Origin: an uncultured Verrucomicrobiota bacterium
GTDB lineage: Bacteria; Verrucomicrobiota; Kiritimatiellia; RFP12; UBA1067
NCBI GenBank assembly: GCA_946628745.1
Contig: CAMOXA010000018.1
Span: 1-14,732 of the forward strand
DNA length: 14,732 nucleotides
Direction: 5' to 3'
Shown here piece by piece: positions 6,368 to 14,600 of this stretch; position 1 is the first letter of the stretch, and each line of letters starts with the position of its first letter. A program made the translations under genes and the position numbers. The notes below the pieces were generated by a model, which was not told the origin of the DNA, did not search any database, and saw only the letters and a list, made by a program, of their open reading frames with translations.

Positions 6368-8379
6368 ATCTGCATCCCGGGCGGGAGTTTCATCCATTCG
6401 CGTATTTCGTCCGGGAGCTGTTCAATCGCCTTCACTTTCGCGAACCTTGTCTGGCCTTCGGCGCCGGGCAGCTCGAATTCGTCGCCGGGCTTTTTGCCGA
6501 GCATATTGGCCGCGAGCCTTGCCTTGGACGAGAGGATGCCGCGTTCGGGGTCGTTGTCCCACTCGCCGAGAATGCAGTACGTGCGCTCGCCGTCGGGCGA
6601 GTCAATGACGACCTTGACGCCAGGCATCACTTCGCCGGTTTCGGCGTCGGCGAAGTCGGACGGCTTGACCGCCTCCAGGTCGGCCTGCATGAGCGACTGC
6701 TTCTGCATGAGGGCGCGCTGTTCGTCCTTGGCGTACTGGTATTCGGCGTTCTCGGAAAGGTCGCCGTAGCTCTTGGCGAACTCGATGCGCTTGACGTTCG
6801 CGGGCATATCCTCGTTGATGAGCTTGAGATACTCCGCCTTTTTCATGGCGAAACTGCGGTAGCTGGTGACGCGCGCGTACTCTTTCTTCTTCTCCGCCTT
6901 GACGACATGCGCCGAGAGGGCTGGCACCGCGGCGACCATTCTCACGACAGTCGTGTGGTGGGACGACGGATCCCACGCGATCGAGGCCTGGAAGCGTTCG
7001 AAGAACAGCGCCTTGTCGCCGTCGTCCAGCCAGCCGAACACCTTCTTGAGCCAGTCGGCGTTGAGGAACAGGCGCCGCACTATGTTCTGCATCTTGAGCG
7101 TCTCGCCGCTCTGGCGGCCCTCGCCGAGCGCAATCGCGTGGGTGAGCAGCGTGATGAGCGGCGGCAGCTCGGTCCATTCGCGGAACTGCTCGTACTTGCC
7201 GACAATCAGAGTCGTGAGCGTCGCAGGCGCCTTGGGCTGTTTCATGAGCGCACCGACGGCCTCGCGGCACGCGGCCTCGCCGCCGAAGCGCGTGACGATC
7301 TCGGTGACGGCCGTCGAGCACAGCTCCGGCAGCGCCGAATAGAGTTTGGCCTTCGCTTCGTCGCCGGACGCCAGAAACGCGACCATCTCGCCGACGTTGC
7401 GCGCCGGCAAAGCCGTCGCGGCCTTGATGAAACGCTTGCGCTCCCAGAGATAGTCGCGCATCGCCGCAGCGGGCGGATTGGCGAACCCGAGCGCCGCGAT
7501 TTCGACGGCCAGCCTCGCGTAAAGCGCGTCATCGACCTTTCTCGCGGCCGTGACGGCGAACGCCAGCCTGTCCTCGATCTTGGACTTCACCTCAGGCCCG
7601 GCGGTTTCGAATTTCTTCTGATCGACGAATTCGCGCACCGACGCGAGGATGAGCTTCGGGTCCGTCTCGTGCGAAAACGCCGTCAGCCAGCTGTCGCCGT
7701 AATCCTCGGCGGACGCCTTGAGGCGGACGGGCTCCGTGCGGCGGGCGGGTATCTCGACGAGTTTGTCGCTGCGCAGTTCGGCGCGGGCGGAGTCCCAGAA
7801 TTTCTTCCAGTTGCCGGACTTAGTGAAACCGTTCTGGACGCACACGGTTTCGAGTCTGGCGACCGGCATGTCGCCGTAGCTCTTGAGCACGGCCTTGACG
7901 AATTCGCCGGGCTTGTCCTTGAGCAGCTTCTCGAACGCCTCCGGGTCGGCCTCGCGCTTGACGAGTATGTGGTCTTCGGGCGCGCTTCTGAGCATGTCGC
8001 ACGCCGCGGCGTAGGTGAACTGGTGGCCGCGTCTCGTCTTGAAGTCCACGGTGATGCGGCGGTAGAAGTAGTCGACGCGCTTGACTCTGCCGAGACCCCA
8101 GGTGTCGTTCAAGACGAGCGAGCCGACCTGGAAGCCGATGAGCATTTCCAGCGCCACGAGGCTCTTGTCGAGAGGTATCTCGCCGAAACCGACGCCATCC
8201 AGAAACGAAAGAAGAAGACGGTCGGTCGTCGTCTTCTTCAGCAAATCTCTGACGCCTGCGGACGTAAGGCTCTTGTCAAGGGCGTCGTGGTTCTCGCGCA
8301 CCAGCTTGAAGGCGCCGTCGAAATCCCGCTTCTCCGCGCACTCTTTCAAATTGTTCAAAACCGCTTCTGTAACAGCCAT
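6364..8379 (-). CDS. greA: GreA-type transcription elongation factor with a large N-terminal extension
   Basis: GreA rescues backtracked RNA polymerase by stimulating transcript cleavage. The C-terminal part is GreA-like: a coiled coil from about residue 512 (KKAEYLKLINEDMPANVKRI) with the acidic-tip signature YGDLSENAEY (538-547), followed by an FKBP-like C-terminal domain (VVIDSPDGERTYCILGEWDN and LGKKPGDEFELPG). About 500 residues precede it. They start with a charged helical region, continue with a compact beta block (SLVLNDTWGLGRVKRVDY) and then a long helical region with HEAT/TPR-like character by eye. Total length is 671, against about 160 for classical GreA. Chlamydial GreA is similarly long (about 715 residues), a main reason to place the organism in the PVC group. 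AAAAGGAG precedes the ATG. It appears monocistronic, with its own promoter and another promoter directly downstream. Confidence 0.88.
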   Translation of the reverse strand: MAVTEAVLNNLKECAEKRDFDGAFKLVRENHDALDKSLTSAGVRDLLKKTTTDRLLLSFLDGVGFGEIPLDKSLVALEMLIGFQVGSLVLNDTWGLGRVKRVDYFYRRITVDFKTRRGHQFTYAAACDMLRSAPEDHILVKREADPEAFEKLLKDKPGEFVKAVLKSYGDMPVARLETVCVQNGFTKSGNWKKFWDSARAELRSDKLVEIPARRTEPVRLKASAEDYGDSWLTAFSHETDPKLILASVREFVDQKKFETAGPEVKSKIEDRLAFAVTAARKVDDALYARLAVEIAALGFANPPAAAMRDYLWERKRFIKAATALPARNVGEMVAFLASGDEAKAKLYSALPELCSTAVTEIVTRFGGEAACREAVGALMKQPKAPATLTTLIVGKYEQFREWTELPPLITLLTHAIALGEGRQSGETLKMQNIVRRLFLNADWLKKVFGWLDDGDKALFFERFQASIAWDPSSHHTTVVRMVAAVPALSAHVVKAEKKKEYARVTSYRSFAMKKAEYLKLINEDMPANVKRIEFAKSYGDLSENAEYQYAKDEQRALMQKQSLMQADLEAVKPSDFADAETGEVMPGVKVVIDSPDGERTYCILGEWDNDPERGILSSKARLAANMLGKKPGDEFELPGAEGQTRFAKVKAIEQLPDEIREWMKLPPGMQI

Positions 8380-8409
8380 CGTTTTCTCCTTTTAAATGCA
8401 AGTCGTGAT

Positions 8410-8438
8410 ATTGTACCAAAATCGGCGACGCTAGGCAA
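8410..8438 (-). promoter_or_regulatory. Promoter of the greA-like gene
   Basis: TTGCCT (8433-8438) and TACAAT (8410-8415) are separated by 17 bases on the minus strand, with TGG before the -10. The -10 neighbourhood GATTTTGGTACAATATC closely resembles that of pgpA. No convincing terminator for the preceding LUD gene was found in 8439-8477. Confidence 0.65.
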
Positions 8439-8477
8439 TCGGGAGTTTCCGTTTTTTTCCGCCGCGCCGCAGCCCTC

Positions 8478-9053
8478 TCAGTATCCGAGGTCCGCGTCGA
8501 CGACTATCACCTTTGCGGATACGCCGGTCGGGCGGCGGTCGAATATCGCCGTCACCTTGCATATCCTGTCGGGCGAATCGCAGTCGGCGCACTTCCCCGT
8601 CGCGGCGCAGGGCGTGCGCTTGGCGAGACGGCGGCAGTTGGGCGGACACGCACAGCGCTTGACGCGCTCTATGGCCGCGTCGACGCCGCCTTCGACGATT
8701 TTGTTGCGGCCTATGACATACACTACGCGCTTCGGGCCGGCGATCGACGCCGCGACGCGGTTGCCGCGCCCGTCGATGTTGACGATGCGTCCGTCGGCGG
8801 TTACGGCGTTCGCGCTCAAAAGAAAGAGGTCCATCTCGAGCTGGTGGTCGCGTATCTCGAGCCCGCTTTTCTCCAGCTTTTCCCTGACGCCGATTTGCTT
8901 CAGCGTCTCGCTGCCGCCCCAGCCGACGCTTTTCGCGCGCGAGGCTTCATCCATCACCATCGCGGCGGCCTCGGCCGGCGTCGCGGCGAACTCCGCCTCG
9001 AAGTCGCGCCGTCTGAGCGCTTCTACGACCTTGCGGCATGTTTCTTCAGTCAT
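8478..9053 (-). CDS. LUD-domain protein (LutC/YkgG-like, DUF162)
   Basis: The 191-residue protein belongs to the LUD family, whose characterised members act in L-lactate oxidation complexes (LutABC); many stand-alone members have no known role. Seen: VGWGGSETLKQIG (43-55), QLEMDLFLLSANAVTADGRI (71-90), NIDGRGNRVAAS (92-103) and VVYVIGRNKIVEGG. The Cys-rich C-terminus TPCAATGKCADCDSPDRIC is typical of the family (C149, C155, C158, C165). It is preceded by CACPPNC (C134, C136, C140), where relatives I recall have non-cysteine residues such as AAPPNA. The extra cysteines suggest a metal or Fe-S site. No LutA or LutB partner is in the window. AAGGAG lies 7 bases before the ATG. It follows the GH20 gene by 48 bases with no visible promoter, so it is probably the last gene of the pgpA operon. 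Confidence 0.88.
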   Translation of the reverse strand: MTEETCRKVVEALRRRDFEAEFAATPAEAAAMVMDEASRAKSVGWGGSETLKQIGVREKLEKSGLEIRDHQLEMDLFLLSANAVTADGRIVNIDGRGNRVAASIAGPKRVVYVIGRNKIVEGGVDAAIERVKRCACPPNCRRLAKRTPCAATGKCADCDSPDRICKVTAIFDRRPTGVSAKVIVVDADLGY

Positions 9054-9101
9054 TGCTGTACTCCTTGTGTTGCGTTGGTTTTTCCGTCTGGCGCGGCCGT
9101 G

Positions 9102-10430
9102 CTAGAAGCGCGGCAACCTGGCGAGCGAATCGACGCGCCCGCCTTCTTTCGAACGCATCCGCCAGATGCGCCCGTGTTCGTCTCTCAAAGCCCTCAGCCG
9201 CCCTTCGTCGCGTCTGTGGCAGGCGCAGTCGACGAGATTGGCCATGTAGACAATCTCCTTGGCCCAGTCGCTGCGGTCGCTCCACCGCTCCGCCGCGATC
9301 CTGACGCCGGATGCGATGCCGCTTATCTCGTCCAGGACCGCGTCGGTGAGTCCCGGATGCCGCGAATAGCCGTGGCCGTTCGCGAGTATGTTGAAGAGTT
9401 CCGAGCAGTTGGCCTTTACGGCGCCGCCCAGGAGATAGAGCGTGCCCAGCCGCAGCAGAAGCCCGCCGAGAGGCGCGTCCATCACCGAATCGAGCTCGCG
9501 CTCCAGATCCATGTTCGCCGCCTTGGGCCCCGACGCGGCGAAATTGCCGGCCATGATTATGCCGGGCAGCGATGCCGCGAGAGGCTGCCAGTGGCCTTCG
9601 TCGCCCCAGTCGGTGAGCAGATACCCTTTTGCGCCGTAGAGGCGGCCCCACTTCTCGGCGGACTCCAGATTCTCGCGCATGTTCTCCACGCGCCCGGCGA
9701 GCGACCGCCACGCGGACGTCCCGGGGCAGACGTAGAAGTCCAGGCCGCTCGCGCGCAATGTCGCCGCGTCGCGCTCGAACGGATGGTTGCCTTCGTACCC
9801 CCAGTCGAGCGCGATCATGTCCTTCGGCAGGCGCGCGACAAGTTCGGGATGCCTTAGCACGATGTCGCCCCAGAACATCGGACGCTTCCCGCGGCGCCTC
9901 GCCGCGTCGGCGACCTTCAGCAGAAAGCCCAGATATTCCTCAGGATCGTCGATCTCGAACGTCTCGTCGCATCCTATGTTCACCAGTTTGGAATCGAAGT
10001 TCGGCAGCAGCTGCGACAGCAGGTCTTCGACAAGAGCCAGCGAACCAGGGTTCGCCGGATCCAGCGTCGTGGGATGCTTTTTCACCGTTCCCCACGGCGT
10101 AACCGCGCCGCCTTTCGGATATTTCGCGAGCGAATTGTACTTCGGGTTCGTCAGCCACCGCTCCATATGTCCGAACGTGTTCTGGTTCGGCACCAGCTCC
10201 ACCCCCTGCATCTCGCAGTACGCCTGCAGCTTCGCGATCTCGGCCGGAGTCATCGGGTCGGCCTCCTCCCACACGCTCTCGTGCCCTTCGTACGCGAAGG
10301 TGTGTTCGGTGTAAAGCTGAAATTGATTGTAACGGTAGCGCGCGAGGATGTCGACGATCAGCCGCAACGTCCGCATCGTCGGTACGCGGTCGCGGCTTAT
10401 GTCCAGCATGTAGCCTCTCGTTTCGAACAT
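9102..10430 (-). CDS. GH20-family glycoside hydrolase (beta-N-acetylhexosaminidase-like), catalytic domain only
   Basis: The 442-residue protein starts directly with the family-20 barrel: RGYMLDISRDRVPTMRTL (5-22), YNQFQLYTEHTFAY (34-47), QGVELVPNQNTFGHME (75-90), LVNIGCDETFEI (149-160) with the D155-E156 catalytic pair, and later MIALDWGYEG and YLLTDWGDEGHWQP. GH20 enzymes cleave terminal beta-GlcNAc/GalNAc by substrate-assisted catalysis. The usual N-terminal GH20b domain and any signal peptide are absent, so a cytoplasmic role on imported oligosaccharides is likely. ATG at 10430 was chosen because it lies 5 bases after the trmB stop and just before the conserved RGYMLD block; an open frame extends further upstream but only overlaps trmB. 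The ribosome site (AAAGG) is weak, suggesting coupling to trmB. Confidence 0.86.
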   Translation of the reverse strand: MFETRGYMLDISRDRVPTMRTLRLIVDILARYRYNQFQLYTEHTFAYEGHESVWEEADPMTPAEIAKLQAYCEMQGVELVPNQNTFGHMERWLTNPKYNSLAKYPKGGAVTPWGTVKKHPTTLDPANPGSLALVEDLLSQLLPNFDSKLVNIGCDETFEIDDPEEYLGFLLKVADAARRRGKRPMFWGDIVLRHPELVARLPKDMIALDWGYEGNHPFERDAATLRASGLDFYVCPGTSAWRSLAGRVENMRENLESAEKWGRLYGAKGYLLTDWGDEGHWQPLAASLPGIIMAGNFAASGPKAANMDLERELDSVMDAPLGGLLLRLGTLYLLGGAVKANCSELFNILANGHGYSRHPGLTDAVLDEISGIASGVRIAAERWSDRSDWAKEIVYMANLVDCACHRRDEGRLRALRDEHGRIWRMRSKEGGRVDSLARLPRF

Positions 10431-10435
10431 GGCCT

Positions 10436-11131
10436 TTACACGCGATCCTTGGAATACCGCCTTGCGATGCCTTCGCGAGGCTCTGCCTCCGGCGGAATCT
10501 TCAGCGGCTCGAGCGGAGAGTCTTCCCCTGGGAGCGCCCGCCATGCCGCGCTGTATATCGGCAGGCCCTGTTCGCGGAACATCGTCTCGAACTCGGTCCA
10601 CACCTCCTTCGGCCGCGGCATGGGCTCGACGCGCTCGAAGCGCGCGTCCGGCGCGAAGCATTCGCACACCGTCTCGAAATACTCGCGGTGGTCCGTCGCG
10701 AACTCGAGTCTGCCGCCTGTTTCGAGACGCTTCCAGAGGGCGTTGAGAAAAAGAGGTCCGAACAGCCTGTGCGAGTGGTGCTTCTTCTTCGGCCACGGAT
10801 CGGGAAAGAACACATACACGCATCTGGCGTGGTGCGCCGGCAGCAGGTAGTGGAACGTATACAGCGCCTCGAGCCTCAGCACTCGCGCGTTGGCTATGGC
10901 GCCGCGTCTGCACTTGCCGGCGAAAAGTCGCACGCGCTCGAGCATCCGTTCAATCCCCAGATAGTCGCACCCGGGGTTCTCCTTCGCCCTTCTTGTCAGG
11001 AACTGGCCCTTGCCGCAGCCAACCTCTATCTCCAGCGGACGCGACAGGTCGAATTCAAGCGGCTTGCACGGATCAACGATGTGGATTACCGGATCGATGG
11101 TTGAAATCTCGCTGGTTGAAATCTCGCTCAT
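10436..11131 (-). CDS. trmB: tRNA (guanine-N7-)-methyltransferase TrmB
   Basis: TrmB makes m7G at position 46 of tRNA using SAM. The 231-residue product has the SAM-binding motif PLEIEVGCGKGQFL, the motif YLGIERM, the family signature VFFPDPWPKKKHHSHRL, EFATDHREY and the closing EVWTEFETMFREQG substrate motif. ATG at 11131 overlaps the pgpA stop as ATGA. No good Shine-Dalgarno precedes it, so translation is probably coupled to pgpA. An open frame extends upstream of this ATG but does not resemble TrmB. Codons 2-11 are a duplicated SEIST SEIST from a 15-bp tandem repeat. Confidence 0.94.
   Translation of the reverse strand: MSEISTSEISTIDPVIHIVDPCKPLEFDLSRPLEIEVGCGKGQFLTRRAKENPGCDYLGIERMLERVRLFAGKCRRGAIANARVLRLEALYTFHYLLPAHHARCVYVFFPDPWPKKKHHSHRLFGPLFLNALWKRLETGGRLEFATDHREYFETVCECFAPDARFERVEPMPRPKEVWTEFETMFREQGLPIYSAAWRALPGEDSPLEPLKIPPEAEPREGIARRYSKDRV
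11099..11128 (-). repeat. Perfect 15-bp tandem duplication at the trmB 5' end
   Basis: AGCGAGATTTCAACC occurs twice (11114-11128 and 11099-11113 on the minus strand), immediately after the trmB ATG, adding five residues in frame and lying beside the overlapping pgpA stop codon. Confidence 0.9.
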
Positions 11132-11613
11132 TTGAAGAATGCCAGATATACAGCCCAGTTCAGGGCGAGGGAATAAAGGTTGGCGACAAAATCGTCCACG
11201 ACTATGCCGAAGCCGCCGTGAACCGCTTGCAGCTGGCGCGCAGGCGGCGGCTTGACGATATCGACGAACCTGACGATGCAAAAAAACACCGCCGTCGCGA
11301 ACCACGGCAGATTCGCGAGCGGAATTCCCGCGACCGCGAGGGGAAAGAGCATCCATTCGTCGGCGGTTATGCGTCCGTCATCCTTGATGCCGAGCAGACG
11401 CTCGGCGGCGGAGCACACCGGCACGGCAAGCGCCGCTAGGGCGAGAGACGCCGCGATTTGCGCACCAAGCGGCAGTCTCGTCGTCCAATACGCGAGAGCG
11501 ACACCCGGCGCGCTACCGAATGTCCCTGGCGCGAACGGAGCGAACAGGCCGAGACCGAATCCGCTCGCCAAAGCAAGATTCAGTTTCTCGCATATCGTAG
11601 TGCCTTGTTTCAT
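11128..11613 (-). CDS. pgpA: Phosphatidylglycerophosphatase A
   Basis: PgpA dephosphorylates phosphatidylglycerophosphate to phosphatidylglycerol at the inner membrane. The 161-residue product shows the full family pattern: GFGLGLFAPFAPGTFGSAPG (18-37), DDGRITADEWMLFPLAV, VRFVDIVKPPPARQLQ and HGGFGIVVDDFVANLYS, with the acidic residues expected for Mg2+ binding, plus several membrane segments. It is the first gene of a leftward operon with trmB, the GH20 gene and probably the LUD gene. The -10 of its promoter is only 8 bases before the ATG and no Shine-Dalgarno is present (ATCCCCTC lies between), so the message is probably leaderless. Confidence 0.94.
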   Translation of the reverse strand: MKQGTTICEKLNLALASGFGLGLFAPFAPGTFGSAPGVALAYWTTRLPLGAQIAASLALAALAVPVCSAAERLLGIKDDGRITADEWMLFPLAVAGIPLANLPWFATAVFFCIVRFVDIVKPPPARQLQAVHGGFGIVVDDFVANLYSLALNWAVYLAFFK

Positions 11614-11621
11614 GAGGGGAT

Positions 11622-11630
11622 ATTATACCA
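11622..11630 (-). promoter_or_regulatory. Extended -10 promoter giving a likely leaderless pgpA transcript
   Basis: TGG-TATAAT (11622-11630 on the minus strand) is a perfect extended -10, with no good -35 at 17-18 bases. The expected start site falls one or two bases before the pgpA ATG at 11613. The remaining sequence to 11695 has a 9-bp direct repeat GTTCGCCCC (11678-11695) but no convincing terminator. Confidence 0.65.
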
Positions 11631-11695
11631 AAAATCCGCCGCTGCCACCAGTGGCCCGCTTTCTGGAGTCTTGGAAAGTTCGCCCCGTTCGCCCC

Positions 11696-14600
11696 TCACC
11701 TGGCGCGGCGATTCCCTCTGGGGACGAGTCTCGCGGCGAAACCTCCGCCCTGGCGCATGACGGCCTTGAGCTTCCCGCCGGGAGCGATGTCGCCGCAGGC
11801 GGTTTCATAGGCGTCGAGGCGGTCTGGCGCGTCGCCGTACGAGACGAAGGACATATCCGTCTTGATGAAGTCGAACGTAATTTCGAGCGTGCGCGGTTTC
11901 GCGCCGTTCTCGACGGCGACAAACCACTCGTCGCCCTTGCGCCGGGCGAGCGCGACGCACTCGCCTATCTCCGAGCCGGGCAGGACGCGCGTCTCGTCGT
12001 AGACGGACGGCAGCTCGCGTATCAAGTCCGCCGCGGGATTCGTCTGGTAGTTCTTCGGGAAGTCGCCGAAGCAGAGGAACGGGCACGCGTAGACGATGCC
12101 CTGCGCGAGCTGGCGGGACCATGTGAAATGTATGAGCTGGCTTTTCTCGAACACCATCGGCGTGTAGTCGCCGTGTCCCTGGACGAGCCGGCAGAACGGA
12201 AGTATCGTGTCGTGCTCGAAAGGCAGAACGCGATTGTACCGCGTGATGTGGTACTCGTGCCCGCGTATCGCCTCGCGCGCGAGCTCGTGCGGCCAGAAGC
12301 GCTCGCGTCCCGTCGGCTTGACCGCGCCGTGGAAGTCGACGACAAGTCCGGCGTCGAAAGTATCCGCAAGCGTCTCCTCGTACCACTTCATGACCTTGTA
12401 GCCTGGCGGCGGCATAAAGTCGATCTTGATGCCGACGGCGCCTGCCGCGACAGTCTTCGCGAGATAGGCCCTGCGGGTTTGCGGCGTCGCCAGCTCGTTG
12501 GAATGCACCCAGATGAAGGTCTTGACTCCGATGGAGTTGCCATAGTCGATACACTCCTTGAGCTTCTTCCAGCGCGTCGTGTCGTCGCCCCAGCCGCGCC
12601 AGCCTTCGTCGATGAGGTAGTACTCATAGCCGAGCGCCTTGGTGCGGTCGTACCAGTCCTTCTGCTCGCCGAACTTCGGCGCGCCGGCGGGGAGCCATTG
12701 CCAGATGCAGCGGCCGGGTTTCGCGAAGCGCTCTCTGACGGCTTTCGCGCGCTCGGCGGGCGCTTCCGGGCAGAGGCGCCTTACGATGTCGCTCGAATAC
12801 AGCGTCTGGATGTCCTTCGCCACAAGCATCACGCGCCACGGCGTGACGGACTCTCCGCTCTGGTCGAATCCGTCGCGGTCCGCATGATAATAGGCGACGA
12901 ACCTGCCGCCGCCATCGTACTTTACGGCCAGATCGGTGTAATCCACGACGTTCGCCTCGGTGATCATGCGGTATGTCCCGTCTCGAAGTTTCGCTGTTAT
13001 AGGCAGCGAGAGGATTCGTCCCTTGCCGATGTCACCGACCTTGCTCGATTCATACGGCGCCTCGTATTCGGCGAACCCCATCCAATCGCCCTGGTACCAT
13101 ACCGTGGCGTCCTCGGGGAGTTTCCATTCGGTAAACTCGCGCGAAATGCGCCGCGGTCCCGCGGGGAGCGGGTAGCGCACCGCGACGCCGTCGTCGAAGA
13201 CGCGCCTTTCGCACTTCGTCTCGACTTTGCCGTTAACTTCGACACCGCCGGCGGAAAGCTCCCCTGCAAACAGCGTCGCCTTCTTGGAAACGCCGAGCGT
13301 AAAGCCCTGGTTGTAGGTCTGGGCCGGCTGCGGCCTGCCAAGCCCCGCCCCCTTCTTCATCATCGCCTTGAGCTCGTCGAAGTGCTTCGCGTAGACATCG
13401 CGCGGCGTGCACTTGTGCCTTGCGCAGACCGTCGCGGCCATTCCGACCACTTCGCCAGTCATGCCTGTGGTGCGCATTACGCGGACCGTCCCGAGCGCCG
13501 CGTGCGTCACGGAGATGTCCCGCCCCGCCATGAAGAGGTTGGAAATGTTGCGCGAGTAGAGCGAGCGGTACGGGATCGGACACGACTTCACCTTTTTGTG
13601 GACCGTCGCCGCGCGGTACGGCTCGCCCGCATACTTCGTGTCCTTCTCGTATTTTGGAAAGTGCAGGTCGACGCTCCAGCTCGTCACGCATGTCCCATCG
13701 GGGAAAGGCGTCTCGTTGTCGATGTCGTTCTCGCTGAACACGACGTCGCCCATGAGCCTGCGGCTCTCGCGGCGTCCGGCGACGGACGCGACCCACGCGA
13801 GCCTGCAGTCCGCGAACCTATCCCTCGTCTTCGGCGAATTCTTGACGTGCGCCCAGTTGGAGTAGACGACGAGCATGCCGTAGTCGCGGATTCTTTCCGC
13901 CTCGGCGATCGGATCGCGCCCAATGCCGGTTTCCCAGTCCCAGTCGCCGCGCATCGCCGCCGTGGCGTTCGCGTCCGACAGCGCTATCATCCAGGGCTCT
14001 GCGGGAAAAGCCGTCCCCTCGTCCCCGGCTTTCGCCTTCTCGGCGTACCATTGGATGCTGGACCCCATCGTCATCATGTCAGACTTCGCCGGCGCGCTCG
14101 CCTCGCCCGTTTCCTCGCGCGACTCGCGCCCCATGCGATAGTCCGCTCCGGCGAGAAAACCGACAGTCCCGTCGCCCGTGGCATCGACGAAATACGACGC
14201 CTTGACGAGAACGGCTTTGCCCGTGCGGACGTCTACGGCGCGGACCGACTCGATGGCGTTGCCCTTCCTCGCGACGGACGTCGCCTTCGTGTTCAAGAGT
14301 AGCGTTATGTTCTTCTCGGCCTTGACTGCGGCGAGCTTGCGCCCGTCTTCGTAGACGGCAGCCGCCTGCGCGTTGCCGCCCTTCGCCGGGCCGATTTCGG
14401 CGAGAACGTCGCCAAGCCTCGGATACGGGCCAAGGTTCTGCCTGCCGCCCAGGTGCACGCGCACTTCGCTCGAGTTGTTCCCGCCAAGCACGGGACGATC
14501 CTGCACAAGCACGGTTTTGAGCCCGCCGCGCGCGGATGTGATCGCGGCGCAGATTCCTGCGACGCCGCCGCCTATCACCGCAATGTCGGCTTCAATGGCC

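Noticed and set aside
5456..6769. A plus-strand open frame of 437 codons with Arg/Leu/Gly repeats
   Set aside because: The apparent repeats are the reverse complement of the Lys/Ala/Pro tail of the DksA-type gene; no independent evidence of coding.
6907..9105. A plus-strand open frame of 732 codons across the greA-like and LUD genes
   Set aside because: No motifs or domain character, and it spans two real minus-strand genes and their promoter; an antisense artefact.
10431..10913. Upstream extension of the GH20 frame as an N-terminal domain
   Set aside because: The sequence is Arg-rich, lacks domain character and lies entirely over the confident trmB gene; the conserved GH20 block begins just after ATG 10430.
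11132..11356. Upstream extension of the trmB frame
   Set aside because: It overlaps pgpA and has no TrmB similarity; the ATGA overlap start at 11131 fits family length.
11638..11660. Short hairpin GCCAC-CA-GTGGC as terminator of the FAD-GH97 gene
   Set aside because: Stem of only five pairs with a two-base loop and no directly following T run; not convincing.
11252..14302. A plus-strand open frame of 1016 codons opposite the FAD-GH97 gene
   Set aside because: It is rich in Arg, Ala and Val with no recognisable motif, starts inside pgpA on the opposite strand and mirrors the codon bias of the clearly real minus-strand gene; it is an antisense artefact of high GC.
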